A DNA stretch of 64,000 nucleotides from Sacculina carcini (lineage: Eukaryota; Arthropoda; Thecostraca; Sacculinidae), in contig OU696576.1 of assembly GCA_916048095.2 (NCBI GenBank), positions 5,685,664-5,749,663 on the forward strand, in the 5' to 3' direction. Under the pieces are notes generated by a model. That model searched no databases and was not told the DNA's origin. It saw nothing but the letters and a program-made list of their open reading frames with translations. The first letter of the stretch is position 1. Each line of letters begins with the position of its first letter. The position numbers and the translations under genes were made by a program. Shown here piece by piece: positions 46,487 to 57,928 of the stretch.

Positions 46487-46918
46487 TTACGATATATATC
46501 CATACGGAAGAGTTGTTAAGTCAGGAAGAATATTACGTTTTGGAGCCACCATTTTATTTATTTTACTACTGTTTATTGTTCTAATAGATAATTTTTTATC
46601 ACGACGAAAACTGTATGTATTTACACTTACATGTTTAGATGGACCTGTGAGGAGCTCTTTAAAATTATCAATTGTCAACGTGTCTAATGTAGCACATGTC
46701 TGTGTTATCCCTCTTACTTTGACTACATAACTTTCCGTGTTATCCGGTTTTTTCACACAATATATGTACTTTTTAGGGGATAAACAGACAATCGTACTGA
46801 TGTAGGATCCGTCAGGGTAATCTTTTAATTCGCAAGTCATATCACCTAAATACCTTCGTTCACGTATGTACCATTTTACTGCCTGAACGCAGTAAAATGT
46901 TACATACGTGACGACCAC
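46487..46918 (-). pseudogene. Polinton DNA polymerase B, C-terminal fragment
   Basis: 143 aa on the minus strand carrying the tail pattern of Polinton protein-primed PolB: LGDMTCELKDYPDG, PKKYIYC, VVKVRGIT, LTIDNFKELL and the terminal LPYGYI. The palm domain with the catalytic aspartates is not present upstream. What follows at 46920-47350 is AT-rich repeat, not polymerase. Confidence 0.75.
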
Positions 46919-46919
46919 C

Positions 46920-47350
46920 TATGCACACCTGATATTTGCCATACACCTGTAACTGACACGCACATACACTGGTGGTGGTTATAACAGCATCATCAGGTTA
47001 TCTCATCGAGCTCGAAAAGAAAAAAGTCTAGAAGGAGAGTTGGAAAGAAAATAGTAAATAAATAACAATAAATAATAAATCATCATCCGATAACACTCCA
47101 TAATGTCACTCCGCCCTCGTTCCTCAATAAATAATAACAATCAACAATAAATATGTGATTCAGTAAATAACAACCATCAATAAATAAGAATAAATATTAA
47201 TAAATAAGTAATAAAAACAATCAAGAACAATAAATATGATTCAATAAGAAATATCCAACAATAAATAAAAATATGATTCAATAAGTAACAACAACACAAA
47301 TAAATATGATTCAATAATACAACAACACAAATAAATATGATTTAATCAAC
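46920..47350. repeat. AT-rich simple-sequence block replacing the PolB core
   Basis: Repeated AATAAATA and AAATATGATTCAATAA phrases fill the place where the polymerase core would be expected. No coding content. Confidence 0.75.
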
Positions 47351-47379
47351 ATTATAAATTTTTTACATCGTTGACGGGT

Positions 47380-48137
47380 TTAACATAACTTCACTTGATG
47401 ATGGTTAAAACATTGTCTGTTAGCAAAATATATGTTACACTTATCACAAAGTGTCGATGGCTCGTCATTTATACTTGTACATTTCATTTTTTCTTCTCCA
47501 CAATTACAACACAGATATGTACACTCATGCTGGTTCTTGTTATTATAACCAATTTGGCACTTGTCGCAAAAGTATGAATAATTGGTAAAAGACTTCATCG
47601 ATGTTATTACGTCAAAGTGGTTATTGGAATGATACAACTAAAGATTTTTTTTACCGTGTCCAGCACTAGCTACCTTTTTATTATTGGCGTCGAGTGAATA
47701 TATATTTGTTCTATATTCTGGGTATACTTCCATTATCTTTTTCAAGTCATCTATTCCAAAACTATCCTGCTCTTATGCTTATGCATGCTTGACTCCTACA
47801 CGAATACAAATCTCTATAGATTGTTCTCTGTATAGATTATCTGATATATTATGTTGTTTAACACGTATCAACTCTGCTTTCATTGTACTGTCTACTTCAG
47901 CGTCTTTAAAGACCTTACTAATTATAATAGCTCGTGGTAGACATAGGTTACCAAACAGTTTGAAGAATTTTTTTTTGTATAATACCATTGGTAGAAATTT
48001 ACAGATTTTCGTCCTTCACCTGCTCCTCTAATATCATCTCTGCCATTCATGTCATTTTCATTGATAACTGTAATTTTAAAAATCAGATCTGACGTATTGC
48101 TCAAATATGTCGAATTGCTTTGCGAGATTTTTTCCAA
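47380..48137 (-). pseudogene. Polinton DNA polymerase B, N-terminal/exonuclease-region fragments
   Basis: Minus-strand pieces in different frames: 48137-47922, 47988-47779 (CLPRAIIISKVF, then EICIRVGV) and 47637-47380, a Cys/His-rich insert (YFCDKCQIGYNNKNQHEC, further CxxC pairs and CFNHH). This order matches the N-terminal part of Polinton PolB, where a zinc-binding insert precedes the exonuclease domain. Frameshifts and loss of the centre make it non-functional. Confidence 0.65.
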
Positions 48138-48302
48138 GCATATAGCTACAATGTTACCGTCTATTTCCGATCGTCTTCAGCTGCATGTCACCGGATATGT
48201 GAAAATATCGGTAAGGCAGCAAATGCAGCTGTCATCAGTTGCATGTCACCAAATATGTGAAAATATCACTTGGCTAAGTTTCCGATGTGAAATATCAACT
48301 TT

Positions 48303-48911
48303 TCAATTTCTCACAAAATGTAAAGTAACTCTAGTAGATTTACTAGCAAAATTTACCAACTCCCCATCAGCACTACGAATATCGACACTCATGTCCTGAA
48401 ATTCATCAGTCTCCAGCTCTACATACTGTACAGGATTAAATGCTCGTTGTAGATAAAGAGTGTAATACGATTTATCGTCTTCATAGGTTGAAATGATTCT
48501 CAAAACTGGGGCTAGAGTATGACCAACTATTTGTGCTTTAATTTTATCTACATATACATATATAAATGAGGGATTCAATCGGTGTATATCAACATTAGTG
48601 TTTGATACAGATCTCTTCAGCCGTGTATATTCATCGTTCCATTCACTGAATCATCCAAAAACATTAGCTATTTTCCGATGGACTTCCACATCTTCAATAT
48701 GACATGTATGATTGTTTTTCTCTATAGTGAATACTTGCTTACCAACAACACCATTAATTGTATTACAAAGAATATTTTTCCTTCGATATACCCCTTCAGG
48801 AATACGGTACACATGTCCACCCACTTTTATGTTTCTCAATTTAGTGTGGATATTTATAAACGCATTGGTGAATGCTATATTTGATAATCCTACACGCCAT
48901 GAACGATCCAA
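48303..48911 (-). pseudogene. Polinton penton-like minor capsid protein, copy 1 (split)
   Basis: The upstream piece (48911-48651) reads WRVGLSNIAFTNAF and GGHVYRIPEGVY. The downstream piece (48578-48303) reads IYVYVDKIKAQIVGHTLAPV, then the conserved ADGELVNF and VTLHF ending. Together they resemble a Polinton single-jelly-roll penton protein, but about 70 bp without a shared frame separates them. Confidence 0.6.
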
Positions 48912-48929
48912 GTTAGGTGTATGTTGAAG

Positions 48930-49454
48930 TTAAACACGGAAACTTGAAGGAGTATTGTTGTAGAATATGTTCATACTTGACAAATTATCAAGCGTAATGT
49001 AGAAATCATCTGTCATATCTTGTTTGAAATGTAACACTACGATAAGTCCAGGCCCTGTAATAAATGGAAAACTTTCTTCGTTGATATCTGTTAATTCTAT
49101 GTGGATTGTATCAATAGATGAATGGGCTAGACAGTAGTAATGTGGTGGGCTCAAATTTATTTCCTGTATGTTTTTTTGTTTTTTAACACGTACTATTCCA
49201 AAGTGTTGTTTTAGTTAGTTTCCAACTATTTGCTCTTCGATGATGTTACTACTAATACGTAATAATCTGGTGTCACCTCTATTGTGTATTTCCTTTTGCC
49301 TTTCAGGTACTAGCAATGATACAAGTGCTACTTTCCATTTCCTCACCTCCAATTCTAATCTGTGGGGTAAATCGACTCTGAAGTTAGCTGTGGTGTTGTT
49401 AGGGTAGTTTGCTGGTGAACTCACACTAGGGATATTAATATAAAAATCACACAT
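48930..49454 (-). pseudogene. Polinton penton-like minor capsid protein, copy 2 (split)
   Basis: The first piece (49454-49215) begins MCDFYINIPSVSSPANYPNN and continues with LPHRLELEVRKWKVALVSLL, the usual penton N-terminal pattern, reaching EEQIVGN. The second piece (49154-48930) has IHIELTDINEESFPFITGPG and ends in a LHFK strand. A frame break of about 60 bp lies between. It is head to tail with copy 1. Confidence 0.6.
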
Positions 49455-49515
49455 TCCTCCATGAACGTTTGATACATACTAAGGGTGTTAATACTTTTTT
49501 GAAAAATTTATACGT

Positions 49516-49622
<107 letters not shown>

Positions 49623-49747
49623 CGACTTCCATCCGTATTGACACGCATTGTACACCTGGTCATCCTGACCAGGTGTGTGTGTGTGTATGTGTACGTGTAG
49701 GTGTGTGTGTGTGTAGGTGTGTGCGTTTGTACGTGTGTCTGTGTGCA

Positions 49748-49915
49748 ATTAACAAACAACACATGACAGTATGGGTCAAACTGCTGCAGTAGTTTCTGTC
49801 AATTAACCATCTGGGTTTTTTCAGACGCATAACACACTCTAGGGTGACACAATGTGTGCGGACACCCATCCATCCGTATTGGCACCCATTGTACACCTGG
49901 TCATCCTGACATAGT
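49748..49915 (+). repeat. Dispersed repeat linked to GT microsatellite
   Basis: Contains tatgggtcaaactgctgc, ccatctgggttttttcagac and gtacacctggtcatcctgac. Related copies are at 60594-60756 and 60777-60954, and a partial one at 49622-49672. Each copy is next to a GT/CA tract. Confidence 0.85.
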
Positions 49916-49935
49916 GTGTGTGTGTGTGTGCGTGT

Positions 49936-50366
49936 ACACAGATGCGTTCCACGGTAGTATCAGTATGAATCCTTGGAACTTTCAAAACTATAATCTGAAT
50001 AGTTTACAGTTTTTAATCAATGGTGAACCGTACCCGGCACAGCCGTTCAAACCAGACTTTGCAAAAGGACTGTACATGAACTCATATTTGTCGCTCTACA
50101 ACGGTACCGGGTTGGACATTGATAACCAGGACATAGACATATCACACAGTGACTATCCATTCGGATATACACTGTTTGTAGTTGACCTGTCACCGGACGG
50201 CTGCGCTGGAGATCACATTCACGGAAAACAGTACGGTAACGTCCGCTGTGAAATCACTTTTGCCTACGCTTTGCCTGAGCCTATAAGTATCCTGGTGTAC
50301 GCAGCGTTTGAGAATGAAATTAGTATTGACGGCAGAAACAATGTGGTGACAGATTTCAAAATATGA
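49936..50366 (+). CDS. Polinton major capsid protein, C-terminal part
   Basis: About 140 residues beginning at the edge of a GT tract: NPWNFQNYNLNSLQFLINGE, then PDFAKGLYMNSYLSLYNGTG, SDYPFGYTLFVVDLSPDG and a VRCEITFAYALPEPISILVY strand, ending DFKI. The order matches the C-terminal jelly-roll of the Polinton double-jelly-roll capsid protein. The N-terminal two-thirds are missing. The stop overlaps the protease start as ATGA (50363-50366). Confidence 0.75.
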
Positions 50367-50800
50367 ATTCAATACAGTTGAATAATATTCTAGCTCGAGT
50401 GTCCACGTTCGATGGCGTGTGGGCCTGTGATCAAATATGTGATTTCCTGTTTCAGCAACACGGTTCTATAATTGTAAATACGCAGCCGCAATGGCAGCCA
50501 GGTTTACATTGGGTGGTGTTTGCATGGGACACACACATGTTGAACTATTTTGACTCGAGCGGTTTCACACCCGACTGGCACCCCCTGTTTCAACGATTTA
50601 TAGACCGTCTCGGGGGCGCACGACAATGTAGGGTCAACGTGAAAACCATTCAACACCCAGGCACAGACACGTGTGGACACTATTGTGCTCTCTTTGTTAA
50701 ACTATTCGATCAAGGTGTAACTTTGGCACAGTTTGTGTCGCGATTTGTCTGGGGCAACACCGAACGTAACGAACAAATATTACGTACATTATGGTACTGA
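50363..50800 (+). CDS. Polinton maturation protease, adenain-type (C48-like)
   Basis: 145 aa, a normal length for this family. It has the catalytic His in PGLHWVVFAWD (H49), the acidic partner in FDSSG (D64), a Gln upstream (Q97) and the nucleophile in DTCGHYCALF (C104), matching the adenovirus-protease fold order H-D-Q-C. It would cut capsid precursors. The start overlaps the capsid stop by four bases and its 3' end overlaps the next gene by ten bases. All catalytic residues are intact. Confidence 0.88.
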   Translation: MNSIQLNNILARVSTFDGVWACDQICDFLFQQHGSIIVNTQPQWQPGLHWVVFAWDTHMLNYFDSSGFTPDWHPLFQRFIDRLGGARQCRVNVKTIQHPGTDTCGHYCALFVKLFDQGVTLAQFVSRFVWGNTERNEQILRTLWY

Positions 50801-51324
50801 TTTTACAGTGTGAGTGTTTTCAGTACAAAGAGAGCACTCTGATCATAAAAGAGTTGTGTGTACATGACACCGTGAGCGGTGTGTTTTGGTGCACCGTGTT
50901 CCCACCGCCCGATGATCTACGCATAGACGAACCACTGCGGAAACATTTAGATTTTCTCAAACGCAACATACACGGACTCGACTATGCGTACAACCCCTAC
51001 AACAATGCATGCTACAGAACAAAAGTGAAAAGTGTCGGTGATATGCTGCGGCAACTATCCGATGGCACGATATACACCGTCGGACAAGATATGGCCAAAC
51101 GCCTATCAAGTATATTGGCGCTGAACATATCGAACATTGAAACTGTCTTACCGCCACACACCAAATATATTTACAAGTGTTTAAGTGTTAAACATAAATT
51201 GTGCAAACATTATCATAGTTATAGAAACGAGCGTAGTTGTGCCGTAACCAAGTGTCAATTGTGGGCGAAAATATTCAAACTGTACAATTGTGACCGGCCA
51301 TGTAAAATGATGTATTTTTCATAA
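50791..51324 (+). CDS. Polinton accessory protein of unknown function
   Basis: 177 aa. The N-terminal pattern LIIKELCVHDT, then HGLDYAYNPYNN and a DGTIYTVGQDMAKRL segment recall a small protein seen next to the protease in other Polinton-like elements, possibly with an RNase H-like fold; this is from memory and weak. The C-terminal third is Cys/His/Lys-rich (CKHYHSYRNERSC, then CDRPCKMM) and may bind zinc or nucleic acid. It starts inside the end of the protease gene. Function not established. Confidence 0.6.
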   Translation: MVLILQCECFQYKESTLIIKELCVHDTVSGVFWCTVFPPPDDLRIDEPLRKHLDFLKRNIHGLDYAYNPYNNACYRTKVKSVGDMLRQLSDGTIYTVGQDMAKRLSSILALNISNIETVLPPHTKYIYKCLSVKHKLCKHYHSYRNERSCAVTKCQLWAKIFKLYNCDRPCKMMYFS

Positions 51325-51335
51325 ACCTGTATGCA

Positions 51336-51341
51336 AATAAA
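51336..51341 (+). promoter_or_regulatory. Poly(A) signal after the Polinton plus-strand genes
   Basis: AATAAA lies 12 nt past the accessory-gene stop, followed by a T-rich tract, fitting one shared transcript end for capsid, protease and accessory genes. Confidence 0.55.
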
Positions 51342-52839
51342 ATTCTTTTTTCAGCAATACCGTGTTTAATATGTGTGACGGTCAATTAGGATATTAATTG
51401 TACCATGTGTGACATACACTAATTGTACCACACACGTATTGATCGGTAGTAAAGGGGGTTGGGGGGAAAATCAATGGTTACACACCTGACCGGTAGCGAG
51501 GGGGAAAAATCAATAGATTTTTGCCCTATACACTACTATATGTTCTTATATGATTATTTTTCATATTGTTCGTGCTGTGAATTCGTGTTCGATTGTTGAT
51601 AATGTAAACCAGCTTGGTGCTGCTGTTTATATTTGCTTTATTCAAGCGATTTAGACTATAAAATATCATCTTTTTTGCAGGCTGTACAATGTGGAGTAAT
51701 TTATCAGTGGTGGTCGTTTCCAGAACATCTGATCTAAATCCGTGACTGCTTTCTCGCAAAGGTGTGTGTCACCGCAGCAAATCAGATTATGACACATATT
51801 TGTTGAAGAATTCGCTAACTGAATTTGCCAAGTGAAATTGTTATGAAGTATCCAATTTAATCCTAATTCAATTAATAAAGTTAGGCGGCCAATATTACCC
51901 TGGATCTGGCATGTTAACCAATAACATCCAGATGAAATTTGGAAAGATAGGCGGCAGCTGTTATTGGTTAACATACGTGATCTAGGATAATATTGGATAG
52001 GAAACAAGGACTACTAAACACAGGACCTGCATGGCCCGATGTCTGAGTCAGTGAGCGGAGGTGATTGTTTCCATTGTAACACATCATTATATACTCGACA
52101 AACATGAAAAATACACAATTATCGTTGTAAATACGACAAATATATGCGCAATTGACTTATTAAAGTTAATTGAAAGCGACCAAATATGGTAAAATTTAGC
52201 TTTTTAAACGAAAATGCATTCCCTTTTTCAAAAATAGATTATACCAGAGCATTTATGAGTACACAAACGAACTGTAACGCAAAGAAAGAAACAAAAACTG
52301 ACCACATTGCAGCGATTAACCAGCGAGCTGAATCTTCACATAAGTCAGGCAAAAACTGCATTGTTATGCTGATCTTTCTCTAAATTATAAAGTCCGTTCA
52401 AAAGAACATTTGCCAGACGACGAAACATGATGTACATCTAATCCCGTCGAAACTGCATATACAATCTCGTAGCTGTCAATAGCTGTCATAGCTGTATCCA
52501 GTGTTTCATGGCAGCAGGAGAGGTGGCGCACTTCCTTGATGAAACAGTCCACCTTTTGACGATATAAAATTAAGCTGTATTTTGTCCAGGCTGATATTCT
52601 AACATTTTCTATCTACCCGGATGTTTATATGTACCTCAGGTGATTAGCGGTGTTTAAAACGTGAAACCAAACGCGCTCTTTGTCAATGCGATGCTTGCCT
52701 TTCACAGGGCAATTATTTGGTAAATGGAATATCTTATAGTAGTTCTAGCTGATCTTGTGGTTGTCTGTGATTAATCCAATGACACGACCACCAGTATTCT
52801 CAACAGCAGCGGCCGCCTAACTCACGCATTCAAGTTGGT
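51342..52839. other. Non-genic stretch
   Basis: No gene recognised apart from the small hairpin at 51889-52004. The G-rich phrase aaagggggttggggggaaa at 51450-51469 has no assignable role. Confidence 0.4.
51889..52004. repeat. Short palindromic element
   Basis: Arms carrying caatattaccctggatctgg and gttaaccaataac pair with the inverted copy at 51957-52004 around a 30-bp loop. Possibly a small MITE. Confidence 0.7.
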
Positions 52840-53121
52840 ATGTCCCCGTGTGCAACGTGGCCGCATGATAATAACAAAGAAATGGACCAGTATGGACTTG
52901 TAGTGCCGCACCACTCGGAATCCTACCAAAAATACAACACTGCGAAATGTGTACTTCAGCTGTCAAGAGAAAACACGTTCGTCTGTTGTAGTGTTCACTT
53001 TGACAAGCGGTTCCCTTATCACCCCATCTTTGATAATAAATGGAATGATGTCCTGCAGCCTGCGTTTGATTGGAAGCACCAAAATATGTCTTACATGTTC
53101 ATAACTGCCCCTGGGGTGTAA
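52840..53121 (+). other. Unassigned open frame, possible gene fragment
   Basis: A 93-aa frame of normal amino-acid complexity (CCSVHFDKRFPYHPIFDNKW, then a WKHQNMSYMFITAPG end) stands out from the AT-rich surroundings. I do not recognise the family. It has no visible splice partner and could be a pseudogene piece or chance. Confidence 0.25.
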
Positions 53122-53399
53122 TTCTTTACCAGGGTAACGGTCCTTCATGTAAAACTGTTTCGGTGACAAGACTAACGCGAGAAGGGTTGTCAAAAATTCA
53201 TCATTCTCCTTGTTCTGTTTGGAGAATAATCACAAGGATAATTGTGACTGCAGTGAATGATTTAAATTTGGTTGAGAAGCACTGTAATGTACATGCCCTC
53301 GACCATGGTGTGTTGCGTCGTGTCAGATCCAGCTGTTCGCTCTTTTGCATGTCTTTGTGCAGAGTGTCACTAAAGTAAACTGCGTGTTAAGGGTCATTT

Positions 53400-54290
53400 T
53401 TGCGTCCGTAAATTTATACCATCACATTGGAAATTTTCTTGTCTACACGATAAGTTAAATTTTAAATTTGAAAAATAAAACCAAACAAAGTTATAGCAGT
53501 GCAAAGGCAAAATGAGCCCTGAAAATTTCGAAAATCTTGGTCAATATTCTGCCATCTACTCCTCATAAACCATAACTGGTACAGCTATACGAATTATACC
53601 ATCGTGTAGATAATTTTCTATTCTACAAGATAGGCTATAATTCATACCCAAAAATTCAATATAAAACATGCAAAAATGACAAAATTTCAATATACATTCA
53701 AAATTATATTTAAACTCCGGGTGTCCGGTTTTCTGTACTTTTTTCTCTATTTCTCAACAACTAAATATCACAAATCTAAATAAATATTACCATCATGCTG
53801 ATAATTTTATTTTCTACAACACGGTAAAAATTTTAACTTTCCAGTGTATTAAAAAAAGTTACGGCGGTGTGAAGTCAAAATGACAAAGTCAAAAAGGCAA
53901 AATTTGCACTGAAAAACGTGAATATTTTGGTCAATATTCTGCTATTTACTCCTCATAAACCAGCAATGGCACAGCTATACGAGTTATACCGCTGTGTAGA
54001 GAATTTCGTTTTCTACAGGAAAGGCTATAATTTATACCCACAAATGATACACAAAACGAGTAAAATTGGCAAAATTCTCTAATACATCCAAAATTTCACT
54101 TGAGCACCGGGCGACTGAAATTTATTTATTTCTCTACTATTTCTCAGTAACTATTTGTCACACATTAAAATCAATCATACCATCGTGCTAAAAATTTTGT
54201 TTTCTATGATACGGTATAATATTTACTTTTTAAGTGTACCTAAAGGTAGTTACGGCGGTATAAAGTCAAAAGGACATATTACCAATTTGA
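53400..54290. repeat. Tandem repeat, about 380-bp unit x 2.3
   Basis: Landmarks recur every 375-390 bp: ttataccatc...aattttc/gttttcta (about 53415, 53790, 54175), gttacggcggt/gttatagcagt (53490, 53860, 54249), and ggtcaatattctgc.at.tactcctcataaacca (53540, 53930). AT-rich, non-coding. Confidence 0.8.
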
Positions 54291-54479
54291 CAGCTATTAT
54301 GCGCACTTGCGATTACACACGAATATACACTGATTGAATTTCACTTAAGCCCAATCACAATTAAGAATGCATCATATTAGCTCCAAGCATGGATGGTGTG
54401 GTTTTATTGCGTACAGTTTAATTAATGCTACACTATACTGAATATAAAGGCTTCATTGTCCTCAATATTTACACATGAA

Positions 54480-57400
54480 TTGTTCCGCACGACGGACGGG
54501 TAAATTGCTACTGGGAATAAAGTAAACTACTGAATTTTACTGTGTAATTTAATTGGATAATTTCAAGTAGCATACGCTTAAGTTGAATAAGGATATGGGT
54601 TGTAATATCATGCAATGCCAACTATATGCATATGCTGTTTTAGCGGAAGCATTCATCTGGAATTATAGAGATGACAGAAAGTTTCATTGTTTTGATAGTG
54701 TTACACTTCTCAATTACTACACACGAAGGACGGGTGTGAATTTGAGCAGTGCTGAGGGAAAAAACTTCGTCAATAATTAAAACAAGAATTTACAAATTTA
54801 TATTTTTCTATTGGATAAGCTTTTTGCTTTTTGATTCATTATATTCAATTGAAAGTTCAGCACGACGGGCGGGTTTGAATACGAGGCTGTTCGAGGGAAA
54901 ATATTTTGCCACATCTAAAATAAAAACATTCATATTTAGACTTTTCTATTGGTTAAGAATTTTTATGGGTTTACTTTTTCTTTTTAAATTTCGAATCGTT
55001 TTTTATTAATTCAATATTTATTTTACTTTATTTATTGTTCTGCTCAACGGGCGGGTTTTAATGCTAGATGGTGATGTTAAGTTATAAATATATTTTGAAA
55101 ACATTATGATAAAAACGTTTAGTCATTTTTCATTATTTTGTGTCTGAGTTCTGAATTATTCAGCACGACGGGCAGGTTTAAATATGAACAAGAATTTACA
55201 AATTTGATGTTTTCTATTTGTCGTTTTTCATCAATATTCTTTGTGTTTGTTTCGTGTTTGAGTTCTGAATTATTCCGCACGACGAGCAGCTTTAAATATA
55301 AGGCGGGTTGTGGAAAAACATGTTTTCTAAATTGAAACATAAATTTCACAATTAGACTTTTATAATGGCTAAAACTTTCCTATGGGTTTGTTTTTCTTTT
55401 TCAATTTGCACTAATTTTTTATGAATGGAATATTAATTATATTTTATGAGCTGTTTCGCACGACGGGCGGGCTTAAATGTATCTATGAAGAGTGGGTTTA
55501 AATGATAGCGAGGTATATGATAGTTTGCTAGCAGTAAATATTCTAGCGATAAAAGTAGAATAGCTCTTAAGCAAATGATGGTGGATAATAATGTGAACCT
55601 TTAAATCTATTTTGCGATCTGATGATATATGTATTAGGAATAATACGTAGCAGAATATAGATTGCATAATATAATATCGGCTGTAATATCAAGGGCTGTA
55701 ATATCGGTGTAATCCAAAAAATAACAACTGTATGAATATGATGCATTAGTGGAAGCATTAACCGAGAATTATGAGATAACATTATGGAAAAAATTTATTT
55801 ATATACTAAAAAAATTCATTGTGATTTTGTGTTTACATTTCGAAATTATTCCTGACGACGGGCGGGCTTATTATTTATTTATTTACGGGCGGAATAATTT
55901 TTTATTAATGATCAGAGACTTCTGAAATTTTGCATGCATATAAAACACGCAAAAAGAAAATGATTTTGTTCGGGACAAATTTTCGCTCCGGGCATAGGAA
56001 ACGGGATACTGCAAAGAAAACGGAAAATTAAGGGGTAAATTTGATGATATACTTCTCAGTCAATTTGGACGCAGAGTCAAGACAGCGCTCATTTGAAGAG
56101 GAACATGTGCTCTACAAGTTAACAGAAGCATATTTGAGATTAAATGATTCGTTGTGAACTTATATTTGAGAAAATAAGATAATATTGAAAACATTGCTAT
56201 TTTTGCATTTTTTTGCATTTTTCCAGCTTTAATTTTTTCTAATCAAGATATTTAAAAAAACTTTCTGTTAGCTTGTAGGGTACAGGTTCCTCTTTCAAAT
56301 GAGCGCTTTCTCGTTTCACTGCATCAAAAATTGAAAAAGGAGTATGCGTTGAAGTCCCAAAAAACGTAAGTTTTCAGGAGAGCTATTTTTAGTATTTTTC
56401 CCACTGACGCTGACTCACCACCCCCACCCCCTCCTTCCCCTCCTCACTGTTTGATAAGAGATATCGCTCCAATTTTTATAATGTGTATTCTACATATATA
56501 TAAGTGTATTTTAGGCGAATAAAATGATAATGAAAATTTTTCGATTTTTGGTCATTCTGAGGCTAGTCGACCCCCATTCTGAGGCTAGTCGAGTTTAAGT
56601 ATGAGGCGGGTTGACTGAATAATATGTCATCAATTATTAGAATAAGAATATGCAAATTCAGAACTGGAATTTTCTATTGGTATAGATTTTACAATTCATA
56701 GTTTTCTATTAGACTGGCTGTTTGCATTTAAATATGTATTACTTTTTTTATTAATTGTTCCGCACGACGGGTAGGTTCAAACATTAAATTTTACCATGTG
56801 GAATGAGTCCATATACAAAACTCACGGGCTTAACTTCAAGAACCAGACTCACTAATGTAAATGTGAATTAAACGGTGTATAATTATATCGCATTATGCAA
56901 CAAATGTGAATTTATCTGCTTTACAGTTTAGTTCCGATACTATATTGGCGGGTTGAGAGAAAAGTATTGGTGGGCCGCGTGTTTGGGACCCCTGGGGTCG
57001 ATAATCTCAGTCTTCTGATTGCAAATTATGATCGACTCAGTATATTTTGTGATCACAAACTAATATGTTGAATCACCTCAGACTAGGCTGAGTGCGGTCA
57101 AGATTGGTTGGGTTGGGTTGGTAGGTTTGACTCAGGTTATATTGGGTTTTAATGATAGCGGAAAATATATAAATTTTAACAATAAATATTATAGCGGTAA
57201 AAGTAAAATAGTACTTAAGCAAATGATGTTGGGGAATGATGTTAAGTAATAAATATATTTTGGAAACATTCTGATGAAAAGATTTCATCATCTTTCATTG
57301 TTTGTTTCGTGTTTGTGTTCTGAATTATACCATACGACCGGCAGATTTATATATCAGGCGGGTTGAGGGATAATATTTGTCAAAATAACTACAAAAATAT

Positions 57401-57925
57401 TCACATTTTGACTTTTCTATTGGTTAAGATATTTATAGGTTACATTTTTTGCTTTTCAATTTGTAGTCATTATATTTTATGGATTTTATATTAATTTTAT
57501 TGCATGAATTGTTCCGCACGACGGGCGGGTTTAAAAAAGTGTTTTTTAGTTCATTTTTTCAAATGGTTCATTTAAAAAAAGGTAATTTTTTTTAACTAAA
57601 AATGCTCCGCGGGCAGCAACTATAGACAATAGAACGTCCCTTGTAGAATTAATCCATACACAACACCAATGGCATTTGACTTCAAGCTCCAGAACGGATC
57701 GTGTTCGAGTTCTCAATTATTCAGCACGACGGGCGGGTGTAAAAATGACTAAGGCGGACTGAGGGGAAATATTTTGTCGAAATAAAAATAATTAAACTTA
57801 TAATTTTCAATTGATTAATATTTTTATGCGTGTGCCCTATTTCATTTTTAATTTTCCATATTTTTTATGAATTGAATATGAATTTCATGTTATGAATTGC
57901 TCCGCACAACGGGCGGGTTTAATGC
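54480..57925. repeat. Degenerate tandem array with CCGCACGACGGGCGGG motif
   Basis: The GC-rich phrase ttccgcacgacgggcgggtt or a variant recurs in otherwise AT-rich DNA near 54486, 54727, 54862, 55042, 55160, 55276, 55455, 55853, 56758, 57335, 57515, 57722 and 57900. Between copies are shared phrases such as aggcgggttgaggga, ttttctattggttaa and tttatgaattg. Many spacings fall near 118 or 180 bp. It ends at the palindrome. Confidence 0.75.
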
Positions 57926-57928
57926 TAG

